Source: a bacterium (GTDB lineage Bacteria > Myxococcota_A > Bradymonadia > UBA7976 > UBA1532). From it: 64,000 nt of DNA. Every line of letters begins with the position of its first letter. Position 1 is the stretch's first letter. Shown piece after piece: positions 16,005-24,808 of this stretch. The notes under the pieces were generated by a model. That model saw only the letters and a list, made by a program, of their open reading frames with translations. It made no database searches and was not told the origin of the DNA. Made by a program: the position numbers and the translations under genes. The stretch lies in assembly GCA_030426085.1 (NCBI GenBank), contig JAUHYW010000030.1:1-64000 (forward strand), written 5' to 3'.

Positions 16005-17918
16005 TCAGGGCGCCGCCGGCCGTAGGGCCGATGCCTCGGGGGATGCCTCGGGCGATGACTCGATGGGGTCGATGAAGCCATCCAGCACGGCGATGGCCAC
16101 CTTGTACCGCCCGAACGGCGGCATGATGTAGGCCCCCTGCACCCGATCGCGCGCCGCCGTCAGCGCCTCCCGGGCGATGCGGATGCCCTCGGCCTGCCCC
16201 TCGCCCCGGGCGTCGGCCGCGGCCATGCGCTCGAGGATGTCGCCCGGCACCTGCATGCCGGGCACGTTCTCGTGCAGGAACTTCGCGTTGCGGAAGCTGG
16301 CCAGCGGGCACAGGCCGAGCATCACCGGCAGGCCCAGGTCGGCGGTGTCGTCCAGGAATCGCTCGACCTTGCCCGGGTCGTAGACCGGCTGGGTCATCAC
16401 CACCTCGGCCCCCGCGTCGCGCTTCATCTCGAGCCGGCGCAGCTCGCGGGTGTAGTCCAGCGCGGCCGGCTCGGCGCCGGTGGCCAGCACGAAGCGGGTC
16501 GGCTCGGGCATCTCCCGGCCGGCGGGGTCGATGGCGTGGTTGAAGCCGTTGACGATGTCGAGCAGGCCGACGCTGTCGACGTCGTACACCGCCGTCGCGT
16601 GGGGGTAGGGCCCCATCTTGGGCGGGTCGCCGGTGATGATCACCAGGTTGCGCAGCCCCTGCACGTGCATGCCGAGCAGGTGGCTCTGCAACCCGAGCAG
16701 GTTGCGGTCGCGGCAGCAGACGTGCACCAGCGGCTCGAGCCCGGTGGCCCGGCCGACCTCGACCGCCATCGCCACGTTGCCCATGCGCAGGCTGGCCCGG
16801 GGGCCGTCGGCGATGTTGATGGTGGTCACCCCGGCGGCCTTCAGCGCCCGGGCGGCCTTGATCTTCTTGCCCAGGTCGAAGCCGTTGGGCGGGTTGATCT
16901 CGACGCTGGTGACGAACTCGTCCGCCGCCAGCCGGGCCCCCAGCGTGCTGCGGTCGGCGATCGGCACCCCGGCGTTGGGGTCGACCGGGGTCAGCTCGAC
17001 CGCGCCGGTGCGGGGCGCGTCGGGGGCGAACATGCGGGTGGCGTTGGCCATCTTGCGGATGTGGGCCGGGCCGGTGCCGCAGCAGCCGCCGAGCACCCGC
17101 ACCCCGGCCTTGAGCAGCCGCCGGGCGAAGACCCCGAAGTACTCCGGGTTGGCGACGTAGATCGTGCGCCCCTCGACGTTCTCCGGGCGGCCGGCGTTGG
17201 CCATGGCCATCACCGGCTTGCCGGCGGCGACCATCGGCGCGGTGACCCGGAACAGGAGATCGGGCCCGCCCCCGCAGTTCGAGCCGATGACGTCGGCCCC
17301 GGTCGCCGCCAGCCGCCGGCTGACCGGCTGGGGGCCGAGCCCGCTGACGGTCTTGCCGCTCGCCTCGAACATCACCAGCGCGACGATCGGCAGGGCGCTG
17401 CGGTCGCGGGCGATGCGCACCGCCAGCTCGACCTCGGCGACGTTGGAGAAGGTCTCGAAGACCAGCGCATCGACCCCCGCCTCGAGCAGCAGGTCGATCT
17501 GCTCGGCCAGCGCCTGCTCGGCCCGCAGCCCCGAGGCGCCGGCGAGCTGGCGGATGCCGAGGCCGGTGGGCCCCACGCTGCCGGCGACGAACGCCCGCCC
17601 GTCGGCCACCTCCCGGGCGAGGCGCACCGAGGCCCGGTTGATGTCGGCGACCTTGTCGGCGAGGCCGTGCTTCTCGAGCTTGAGCCGGTTGGCGCCGAAG
17701 GTGTTGGTGGTCAGCACCCGGGCCCCGGCCCGCAGGAAGTCGGCGTGGATCGTGCGCACCAGCGCCGGCTGCTCGATCGAGACGTATTCGAAGCACCGGG
17801 TGAGGTAGACCCCACGCTCGTAGAGCATGGTGCCCATGCCCCCGTCGAACAGCAACCCGCCCCGCTCGGCGAGGCGGCGCAGCTCGGCGTGGCGGTCGGA
17901 TCGGGCGGTCGGCGTCAT
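16005..17918 (-). CDS. Bifunctional homocysteine S-methyltransferase / methylenetetrahydrofolate reductase
   Basis: 637 aa. The N-terminal half (~1-300) is a Pfam S-methyl_trans domain: FDGGMGTMLYERG at the start, NTFGANRLKL, and the zinc/homocysteine ligands in GSNCGGGP and GGCCGTGPAHI. The C-terminal half (~315-620) is a MetF-like reductase: VTSVEINPPNGFD, NIADGPRAS, VIITGDPPKMG and VMTQPVYDP for flavin and folate. The same fusion is known from Bacillus YitJ-type proteins. It would reduce methylene-THF and pass the methyl group to homocysteine, or use another methyl donor such as S-methylmethionine. It is convergent with the kinase-SEFIR gene (4 bases between stops). The ATG at 17918 is chosen because it lies just before the conserved domain begins. 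Confidence 0.93.
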   Translation of the reverse strand: MTPTARSDRHAELRRLAERGGLLFDGGMGTMLYERGVYLTRCFEYVSIEQPALVRTIHADFLRAGARVLTTNTFGANRLKLEKHGLADKVADINRASVRLAREVADGRAFVAGSVGPTGLGIRQLAGASGLRAEQALAEQIDLLLEAGVDALVFETFSNVAEVELAVRIARDRSALPIVALVMFEASGKTVSGLGPQPVSRRLAATGADVIGSNCGGGPDLLFRVTAPMVAAGKPVMAMANAGRPENVEGRTIYVANPEYFGVFARRLLKAGVRVLGGCCGTGPAHIRKMANATRMFAPDAPRTGAVELTPVDPNAGVPIADRSTLGARLAADEFVTSVEINPPNGFDLGKKIKAARALKAAGVTTINIADGPRASLRMGNVAMAVEVGRATGLEPLVHVCCRDRNLLGLQSHLLGMHVQGLRNLVIITGDPPKMGPYPHATAVYDVDSVGLLDIVNGFNHAIDPAGREMPEPTRFVLATGAEPAALDYTRELRRLEMKRDAGAEVVMTQPVYDPGKVERFLDDTADLGLPVMLGLCPLASFRNAKFLHENVPGMQVPGDILERMAAADARGEGQAEGIRIAREALTAARDRVQGAYIMPPFGRYKVAIAVLDGFIDPIESSPEASPEASALRPAAP

Positions 17919-18023
17919 CGCGGCGCAGTGTAGCGGAGCCCCGCGGCGGATGCATCCGCCGGTTCGTCGGCCGCGGGGACCCCCTCGCCGGGACACCGCT
18001 CGCCGGGCCCGGGCGCCGCGGGT

Positions 18024-18902
18024 ATGATGGCCGGCATGCGCCGCACCCTCGCCATCGTCGGCCTCACCGCGCTCGTCGCCGGCATCGTTCTGCTGGGGCT
18101 GTGGCGCTCGGCGCAGGACGTCGACCCCGAGCAGCTCCACCCCCCGGTCGATCCGGCGGCGTGGAGCGCCTATCTGGCTCAGGTGCAGGCCATCACGCCG
18201 CCCCCCGAGCGGGCGGTGGCCCCGCTGCTCGCCGCCTTCGCCGGGCTCAACCGGGCCGAGGTGGCCAGCGCCGATCCGCCCCGCGACCCGCGCTACGCCG
18301 CCGCCGCCGAGCGCTGGCGCCGGGCCGCGGCCGACTTCGTGCACCGCCGGGGCGGGGCCGACTTCCTCGACGTGGGCCGGCGCCAGGGCATGCGGCTCGC
18401 CGAGCGGCTGTCGGCCCTGCTCGCCTTGTGCGACGCCCGGGGGCTCTCGCTGACCGAGGCCCTGGCCCTGCCCGATCGGCCCGAGGCGGTCGAGGCCTAC
18501 ATCGACGTGGGCGGCGGCTTCGTGCGCTTCGCCGCCGAGGGCGGGCTGCTGCGCGACGGGCGGCTGGTCGAGGAGCGGCTGCCCTTCGTGCAGGCCCTGT
18601 TCATCGAGCATTGGGTCGCGCCGCTGCGGGGCCGGACGCCGCTCGACGCCCACCTGTGGCCCGCCGAGCGGGCGTGGCTGCTGCGATGGCGGGTGGAGTA
18701 CCAGCGGGCGGGCTCGCTGGAGGATCGGCTGGCCGCCGCCGACGAGCTGAGGGCCCAGCCGGACTACCCGGCGCACGTCAACGCGGGGGTGCTGCTCTAC
18801 GACGCGGGGCGCTACGCCGAGGCCGCCCGCCGCTTCGGGCAGTCGAGCCACCCCCGGGCGGTGGCCTACCGCCGCATGGCCGAGCGGGCGGCCGGGCGAT
18901 AG
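18024..18902 (+). CDS. Membrane-anchored protein with a short TPR-like tail
   Basis: 292 aa from the ATG at 18024; an in-frame ATG at 18036 would give 288 aa and places the basic residues directly before the helix, so it may be the real start. A single N-terminal membrane segment (about residues 8-27) is followed by a helical Ala/Arg/Leu-rich region with no recognised motif. The last ~45 residues (NAGVLLYDAGRYAEAARRFG) look like one tetratricopeptide unit. The next gene begins two bases after its stop codon and the one after that overlaps by 4 bp, so the three form an operon. Topology suggests a periplasmic domain. Function is not recognised. Confidence 0.62.
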   Translation: MMAGMRRTLAIVGLTALVAGIVLLGLWRSAQDVDPEQLHPPVDPAAWSAYLAQVQAITPPPERAVAPLLAAFAGLNRAEVASADPPRDPRYAAAAERWRRAAADFVHRRGGADFLDVGRRQGMRLAERLSALLALCDARGLSLTEALALPDRPEAVEAYIDVGGGFVRFAAEGGLLRDGRLVEERLPFVQALFIEHWVAPLRGRTPLDAHLWPAERAWLLRWRVEYQRAGSLEDRLAAADELRAQPDYPAHVNAGVLLYDAGRYAEAARRFGQSSHPRAVAYRRMAERAAGR

Positions 18903-18904
18903 CC

Positions 18905-19423
18905 ATGCACCTCATCAGCCTCCAGCGCAGCTACGACCGCTTCGCCCCGCGGTACGACGAGATCTTCGCGCCGCAGCAGACGCCCAAGATCGAGGCGCTC
19001 GTCGGCGCGCTGCCCGACCCGCTGCCGACCCCGGTGCTCGACCTGGGCGCGGGCACCGGCATCGCCCGCCGACTGCTGGCCGACCGGCTGAGCGGGCCGC
19101 TGTGGGCGATCGACGCCTCGCGGCGCATGCTGGAGCGGGCCGAGGGCCCCCGGGCGCTGGGCGATCTGTACCGGCTGCCCCTGCGCGACGGCTGCGCCGG
19201 GCTGGCGCTGTCGGTGACCGCGCTGCTGGACTTCGTCGACCCGGCCCCGGCGCTGGCCGAGATGGCCCGGGTGCTGCGCCCCGACGGCTGGCTGGCGCTG
19301 AGCGTGCTCAAGATCGAGGCCATCGCCGCCGTGCAGTCGGGGCTGGCCGCGGCCGGGTTCGAGGTCGTGCGCCGGCTCGATCTGGAGCAGGACATCGGCT
19401 TCGTCTGCCGGCCCGGCCGATGA
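18905..19423 (+). CDS. Class I SAM-dependent methyltransferase
   Basis: 172 aa. It has the SAM-binding motif VLDLGAGTGIARRLL (near residue 44), an acidic AIDASRRML loop after beta-2, and ALAEMARVLRPDGWLALSVL, the usual post-motif segment of Methyltransf_11/25 enzymes. The N-terminus (SYDRFAPRYDEIFA) is typical of small UbiE-like enzymes. The protein is shorter than most relatives because it lacks an elaborate C-terminal cap, so the substrate cannot be guessed. It is translationally coupled to the following MopE-repeat gene through an ATGA overlap. Confidence 0.85.
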   Translation: MHLISLQRSYDRFAPRYDEIFAPQQTPKIEALVGALPDPLPTPVLDLGAGTGIARRLLADRLSGPLWAIDASRRMLERAEGPRALGDLYRLPLRDGCAGLALSVTALLDFVDPAPALAEMARVLRPDGWLALSVLKIEAIAAVQSGLAAAGFEVVRRLDLEQDIGFVCRPGR

Positions 19424-22400
19424 GGGCCGCGCTCGCGCCGACGATCGCGTTGGCGCTGCTCGCCGCGCCCGCCGCCGCCCGGGAGACGGTGTGCCTGCCC
19501 GGCGAATATCAGGGCGACGGGCAGCAGCTCGCCGTCGCCGCCGACGGCACGCTGCACCTCGCCCGGGTCGACCGGATCCTCGGCGCGCTGCTGCACACCG
19601 CCATCGCGCCCGACGGCGCCGCCCGGGACACCGTCGTCGTGGACCGGCTGAGCCGCCTCCTCGACGACGAGGTGCGCGATCTGGGCCTGGTGGTGGCCGA
19701 CGGCGCGGTCCACATCTGCGCCTACGACGCGGTCCAGCGGCGGTTCGACGTGCACACCGGGGTCGACGGGCAGTGGCAGCGGGCGCCGCTCGACGTCGGC
19801 CCCCGGGTCGGCGAGAGCTGCGAGCTGGCGCAGACCCCCGGCGGCTTGTTCGCGGCGTGGCGCGGCGCCGGCGTGCTGCGGGCGGCGCTGCGGACCGACG
19901 GCGGGTGGCGGGTCGTCGACGTCGACGCGCTGCCCGACAGCGACGTGGGCGGCCAGCCCTCGATCGCGGTGGGGGACGGGGTCATCGCCATCGCCCACCT
20001 CGACGCGACCGCCGGCGCCCTGCGGGTGAGCGCGGCCCGGACCGACGGGCCGATCGACGGCTGGCGCTGGCGGACGACGGCCGCCGGCAGCGGCGGGTGG
20101 AGCCCGGCGGCGTTCTTCGACGGCGAGACGCTGCGGGTCTACCACGGCGGGGTGCCCGACGACCCCGACGTGGGCAGCGACGTGGTGGTCTACTCGACGG
20201 CCGGCCCGCCCCTGGGGCCGCTGGAGACCCTCATCGAGCCCGGCTTCGACCTCGGCGGCAGCCTGGACGCGATCGGCGCGGGCGGCGAGATGTGGCTCTT
20301 CGTGCGCAGCCGCACCCGCTCGGCGCTCTTCGGGGCCTTCGACGGCCTGTACCTGATGACCGGCCCCGCCGGGGGCGCGCTGGAGCGCACGATCCTGGCC
20401 GACAGCGGCCCCGCCGGGCAGCGGCACCTCTACGCCGAGCTGCAGATCGCGCTCGACCCGTTCGGGCTGCCGGTGCTGGCGTGGTTCGACGACGCGGCGG
20501 CGGCGTTCGGCCGGCCGGCGCGGGCGGTGAGCTGCTACGCCCGGGAGCCCGACGCCGACGGGGACGCGGTGCCCGATGTCATCGAGGCCGCGCTGGGCAC
20601 CGATCCGGCGGACGCCGACACCGACGACGACGGGCGCACCGACGGGCAGGAGATCCTGCTCGACGGCACCGACCCCGGGGCGCTGGTCTGCGAGGCCGAG
20701 GTCTGCGACGGGGCGGACGACGACTGCGACGGCGCCGTCGACGAGGGGGTCGAGGGCGGCCCGTGCCCCACCGGTGCCGTCGGGCTGTGCGCCGCGGGCC
20801 GGGCGACCTGTGTCGGCGGGGTGCCCGGCTGCGCGCCGGTGGTGGACGCCACGCCCGAGCGGTGCTCGGGGGCCGACGAGGACTGCGACGGCGCGGTCGA
20901 CGAGGGCACGCTGCGCTGCGGCGAGGGCGTCTGCGCGGTCGAGGTCCCGCGCTGCGCGGGCGGGGTCGAGGCGCCGTGCGCGCCCGGCGATCCGACGGGG
21001 CCCGACACGGCCTGCGACGGGCTGGACGCCGACTGCGACGGCGCGACCGACGAGGGCTACGCCGCCCGGGACATCGAATGCGGCGTCGGGCGCTGCCGGG
21101 TCGTGGTGCGCTCGGCGTGCATCGCGGGGGTCGAGCGGGCGGCGTGTGTGCCGGGTGCGCCGGCGCCGGCGGACGCCACCTGCGACGGCGCCGACGACGA
21201 CTGCGATGGCGCCGCCGACGAGGACGCGGGGGACGTGCCGGTGCGCTGCGGGGTGGGCGCCTGCCGCCGGGATGGGACCGTGCGATGCCTGGACGGCGGC
21301 CCGGTGGAAGACTGCGCGCCGGGGGCCCCGGCGGCCGACGATGGCACCTGCGATGGGATCGACGACGACTGCGACGGCGCGCTGGACGAGGATCACGTCG
21401 AGCGGGCCACGGCCTGCGGGGCCGGCGCCTGCGCCGCGGCGGGTGTGATCCGATGCGTGAACGGGGCCGAGGTCGACACCTGCCGGGCGGGCGCCGGCGC
21501 GCCGGACGATGACTGCGACGGCGTCGACGACGACTGCGACGGCGCGGCCGACGAGGGGTTCGCCGCCGAGTCGACCTGCGGCGTGGGCGCCTGCGCAGCG
21601 GCCGCGGCGGTGCGGTGCGTGGACGGGGCCGCGGTCGATGACTGCGCGCCGGGCGCACCCATCGGCCCGGATGACACCTGCGACGGCGTCGACGATGACT
21701 GCGACGGATCGGTGGACGAGGGCTTCGTCGGCGAAGAGACCCGCTGCGGCGCGGGGGTCTGCGCCGCGGTGGGCCGGCTGCGCTGCGTCGACGGCGCGCC
21801 GCTCGATGACTGCGCGGCGGGGCCCACGGCGCCCGACGACGACTGCGACGGCGTCGACGACGACTGCGACGGGCCGGTGGACGAGGCGGCGATCTGCGCC
21901 TGCCCGCCGGACGACCCGGCCTGCGGCTGCCGGGTGGGCGACGACGACTGCGACGGCGCGGACGACGACTGCGACGGCGCGGTCGACGAGGGCTTCGTGC
22001 CCGGTCCGACCCCGTGCGGGCTGGGCGCCTGCGCGACGGTCGGGGACGGGCGCTGCGTCGACGGGGCGCTGGCGGTGGACTGCGCGCCGGGTGATCCCAC
22101 CGGGGACGATACGGACTGCGACGGGGTCGACGACGACTGCGACGGCGCGGTCGACGAGGGCTTCGTGGACGGCGAGATCGCCTGCGGGGTCGGGATCTGC
22201 GCCGCCGTCGGCACCCGGCGCTGCGTGGACGGGCGGGTGATCGAGCGCTGCCGGCCGGGGCCGGGGCGGGCGAATGATCCCATCTGCAACGGGCTGGACG
22301 ACGACTGCGACGGCACGGTGGACGAGGGCGCGTGGCCCGAGCCGATCACCTGCGGGGTCGGGGCCTGCGCCGCCGACGGGCAGCGGGTGTGCCGCCGGGG

Positions 22401-23673
22401 ACGCTACGTCGATCGCTGCACGCCGGGCGCGCCGGCGGCGGGTGACGCCACCTGCGACGGCGTCGACGATGACTGCGATGGTGTCCCCGACGAGGACGCC
22501 ACCCCGGTGGAGACGGCGTGCGGGGTCGGGGCCTGCGCCGCGCGGGGCACTCGGCGCTGCGTAGGCGGGGTCGAGGTCGATGACTGCGCGGCGGGCGCGT
22601 CGGGGGACGACTCGAGCTGTGATGGCGTCGACGACGACTGCGACGGGGCCGTCGACGAAGGGTTCGCCCCGGCGGTCGTGCGCTGCGGGGTCGGGGCCTG
22701 CGCCGACGAGGCGCCGAGTCGCTGCGTCGATGGGGTCGAGGTCGAGGTCTGCGCCCCGGGGGCGCCGGCGGATGGGGATCCGACCTGTGATGGCATCGAC
22801 GACGACTGCGATGGGGTGGTCGACGAGGGCTTCGCCGCCGGAGCGATCACCTGCGGCCGGGGCGCCTGCCTGCGGGTCGGCGAGCGGCGGTGCACGGCGG
22901 GCGCGGTGGTCGACGCCTGTGAGCCGGGCGCGCCGGGGCCGCTCGACGGGGTGTGCGACGGGGTCGACGCCGACTGCGACGGCGCCGTCGACGAGGACTT
23001 CGTCGGCGAGCGGGCGGTCTGCGGGGTCGGGGCCTGCGTGCGCAGCGTGCGCGATCGGTGCGTGGACGGGGTCTTCGCGGCGGCCGACTGCCAGCCGGGC
23101 CTGCCGGGCGAAGAGCGCTGCGACGGGCGCGATCGGGACTGCGACGGGGTGCTCGACGAGGGCTGCGCGCCGGACGCGGGGGGCGACATGGCGCCGCCCG
23201 ACGCGGAGCCGGACGCGGCGCTGGATGCGGCGTGGGACGCGGAGCCGGACGCCGAGGCCGACGCGGCGCCCGACGGGCCGCCCGCTCCCCTGGCCGATCG
23301 GGGTGGGATCGAGCCGACGCCGGATGCCATGCCCGCCGTCGATGCCATGCCCCCCGTCGATGCCATGCCCGACCGCGCGCCGGATGCCATGGGCGATGTC
23401 ATCAGCGACGCCGCGGTCGACGCCATCGACGAGCCGGCGCCGGATGCCGCCGCCCCCGACTTCGGCGCGGCCTCCGACGCCCGGCGACCCACCGACGGCG
23501 GCGCCCCGGCCGCCGAGCGGGACGCCACCCGGCTGGACTACGATCTGCCCCCGCTCGAAGACCTGGCCCCGCCCCGGGAGTTCGACTGCCTCGGCCGGAT
23601 CGCCGCCGACGGCGCCCCCGGCTGGCCGCTGGCGCTGTGGCTGCTCCTCGGGCTGGGGCGTCGGCGGGGCTGA
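19420..23673 (+). CDS. Giant secreted protein with sixteen MopE-type Asp/Cys repeats and a C-terminal anchor
   Basis: 1417 aa. It starts with a Sec signal peptide (cleavage near AAPAAARE). Residues ~20-370 are beta-rich with repeated Ala-Trp-Asp-Gly blocks, probably a propeller. Residues ~373-420 hold a thrombospondin type 3-like calcium stretch (DADGDAVPD, DTDDDGRTDGQE). From ~427 to ~1248 there are sixteen copies of a CDGxDxDCDGxxDE motif separated by Cys-rich spacers of about 50 residues, as in the MopE copper-binding repeat family. An Asp/Ala/Met/Pro linker (PDAMPAVDAMPPVDAMP) follows. The end has a tripartite sorting-signal pattern: small residues, a ~12-residue hydrophobic helix (LALWLLLGLG) and RRRG. 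It is likely a cell-surface metal-binding or adhesion protein. Last gene of a three-gene operon. Confidence 0.85.
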   Translation: MRAALAPTIALALLAAPAAARETVCLPGEYQGDGQQLAVAADGTLHLARVDRILGALLHTAIAPDGAARDTVVVDRLSRLLDDEVRDLGLVVADGAVHICAYDAVQRRFDVHTGVDGQWQRAPLDVGPRVGESCELAQTPGGLFAAWRGAGVLRAALRTDGGWRVVDVDALPDSDVGGQPSIAVGDGVIAIAHLDATAGALRVSAARTDGPIDGWRWRTTAAGSGGWSPAAFFDGETLRVYHGGVPDDPDVGSDVVVYSTAGPPLGPLETLIEPGFDLGGSLDAIGAGGEMWLFVRSRTRSALFGAFDGLYLMTGPAGGALERTILADSGPAGQRHLYAELQIALDPFGLPVLAWFDDAAAAFGRPARAVSCYAREPDADGDAVPDVIEAALGTDPADADTDDDGRTDGQEILLDGTDPGALVCEAEVCDGADDDCDGAVDEGVEGGPCPTGAVGLCAAGRATCVGGVPGCAPVVDATPERCSGADEDCDGAVDEGTLRCGEGVCAVEVPRCAGGVEAPCAPGDPTGPDTACDGLDADCDGATDEGYAARDIECGVGRCRVVVRSACIAGVERAACVPGAPAPADATCDGADDDCDGAADEDAGDVPVRCGVGACRRDGTVRCLDGGPVEDCAPGAPAADDGTCDGIDDDCDGALDEDHVERATACGAGACAAAGVIRCVNGAEVDTCRAGAGAPDDDCDGVDDDCDGAADEGFAAESTCGVGACAAAAAVRCVDGAAVDDCAPGAPIGPDDTCDGVDDDCDGSVDEGFVGEETRCGAGVCAAVGRLRCVDGAPLDDCAAGPTAPDDDCDGVDDDCDGPVDEAAICACPPDDPACGCRVGDDDCDGADDDCDGAVDEGFVPGPTPCGLGACATVGDGRCVDGALAVDCAPGDPTGDDTDCDGVDDDCDGAVDEGFVDGEIACGVGICAAVGTRRCVDGRVIERCRPGPGRANDPICNGLDDDCDGTVDEGAWPEPITCGVGACAADGQRVCRRGRYVDRCTPGAPAAGDATCDGVDDDCDGVPDEDATPVETACGVGACAARGTRRCVGGVEVDDCAAGASGDDSSCDGVDDDCDGAVDEGFAPAVVRCGVGACADEAPSRCVDGVEVEVCAPGAPADGDPTCDGIDDDCDGVVDEGFAAGAITCGRGACLRVGERRCTAGAVVDACEPGAPGPLDGVCDGVDADCDGAVDEDFVGERAVCGVGACVRSVRDRCVDGVFAAADCQPGLPGEERCDGRDRDCDGVLDEGCAPDAGGDMAPPDAEPDAALDAAWDAEPDAEADAAPDGPPAPLADRGGIEPTPDAMPAVDAMPPVDAMPDRAPDAMGDVISDAAVDAIDEPAPDAAAPDFGAASDARRPTDGGAPAAERDATRLDYDLPPLEDLAPPREFDCLGRIAADGAPGWPLALWLLLGLGRRRG

Positions 23674-23685
23674 GCGGCGACCCGA

Positions 23686-24807
23686 TCAGAGGTCGCAGGC
23701 GGGGTCGTTCACCAGCGGCGCGTCGGGGTCGCGGCCCTCGGGGGGCGGCGGGCCGATGAAGTCGACCGGCGCGGCGTCGACCTCGTAGACGATGGGGTAG
23801 GCGTCGGCCAGCCCGTCCCCGTCGGTGTCGATGCGCAGGTCAGCCTGATCGAGCAGCTCGGTGAGCCGGATGAGCGCGCCGTTGCCGAGGCGGAAGACGA
23901 CCCGCGCGGCGTCGGCTTCGCGCATCGCGGCGTAGACCAGCCCGTACACCCCGAGGTCGCCATCGGGCCGGGCGGCGGGTTGCAGGGTCATCTCGCCCTC
24001 GAGGCGCCAGTCGCTGAGGCAGGTGACCAACTCGCCCCGCGCGTTCTCCACCGTGCCCGAGGGCACCAACAGCCGATGGGCGAAGCGCACGTCGGGGCTC
24101 CACAGCAACCCCCGGAAGTCGTCCTCCCACCACCGGCCGCTGGCCTGGGGCACCGGCACGCCCGGTCGATACGCATAGCCGAGCGCCCGGCGCACGCCGT
24201 TGCCCATGTACCAGACGTAGCGCCCGCCGGCCTCGTAGCCCCCGGCTTCGAACAGCATGCCGAGGGCCCGGCTCTCGATGAGGTCGTCGAAGATGGCGCC
24301 GAGCAGATCGGCCGAGTTGGCCGGTTCGATGAACCGGATGGCGGTGGCGGCATACACCTCGGGGGCCGGGTCGGGTCGGCAGCGGTCCTCGTCGCAGACG
24401 CCCCACGGGCCGACGCAGTCCCGATCCACCGCGCAGGGGGGCTCGACGGCCATGTCGGGGTCGGGGCCGGGCTCGACCCCCCGGTCGGGGTCGGGCTCGA
24501 CCCGCATGTCGGCGGGCACGAAGGCGTCGGGCTCCGGCCGCATGTCGGGCGCCGGCCGCATGTCGGGCGCCGGCCGCATGTCGGGCGCCGGCCGCATGTC
24601 GGGCGCCGGCCGCATGTCCGGCCGCGGCGCCCCATCGCCGAGCGGCGCGCCGTCCGCGGCGCCATCCGGGCCCGGCGCGACGTCGCCGGCCGACCCGTCG
24701 CGCGCGACCGACCCGTCCCCGCCGCCGCCACCGCCACCGCCCGCCGGCAGGCAGCCGACCATCACCCCGAGCACCACCAGCGCGCCCCAGCGCGTCACGC
24801 CGCCCAC
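23686..24807 (-). CDS. Lipoprotein with repetitive Pro-Asp-Met linker
   Basis: 373 aa from a GTG at 24807; a second GTG at 24798 is possible. A lipobox-like VMVGC ends the signal, then Gly8 and a low-complexity acidic linker with several tandem APDMRP units encoded by an 18-bp DNA repeat. A small Cys motif (CAVDRDCVGPWGVCDEDRC) precedes a globular domain of ~220 residues with no recognised family; it has FIEPANSADLLGAIFDDLIE, aromatic Gly-rich segments and a DTDGDGLAD calcium-like loop near the end. It lies just downstream of the acyl-CoA synthetase gene (stop and start one base apart) and is convergent with the MopE-repeat gene. Outer-membrane exposure is probable; the role is unknown. Confidence 0.68.
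   Translation of the reverse strand: MGGVTRWGALVVLGVMVGCLPAGGGGGGGGDGSVARDGSAGDVAPGPDGAADGAPLGDGAPRPDMRPAPDMRPAPDMRPAPDMRPAPDMRPEPDAFVPADMRVEPDPDRGVEPGPDPDMAVEPPCAVDRDCVGPWGVCDEDRCRPDPAPEVYAATAIRFIEPANSADLLGAIFDDLIESRALGMLFEAGGYEAGGRYVWYMGNGVRRALGYAYRPGVPVPQASGRWWEDDFRGLLWSPDVRFAHRLLVPSGTVENARGELVTCLSDWRLEGEMTLQPAARPDGDLGVYGLVYAAMREADAARVVFRLGNGALIRLTELLDQADLRIDTDGDGLADAYPIVYEVDAAPVDFIGPPPPEGRDPDAPLVNDPACDL
24541..24612. repeat. Four tandem 18-bp units within the lipoprotein linker
   Basis: CATGTCGGGCGCCGGCCG is repeated perfectly four times, with degenerate partial copies on both sides. In the coding frame each unit is a hexapeptide of the APDMRP type, so the linker length can vary by slippage without a frameshift. 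Confidence 0.9.
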
Positions 24808-24808
24808 C

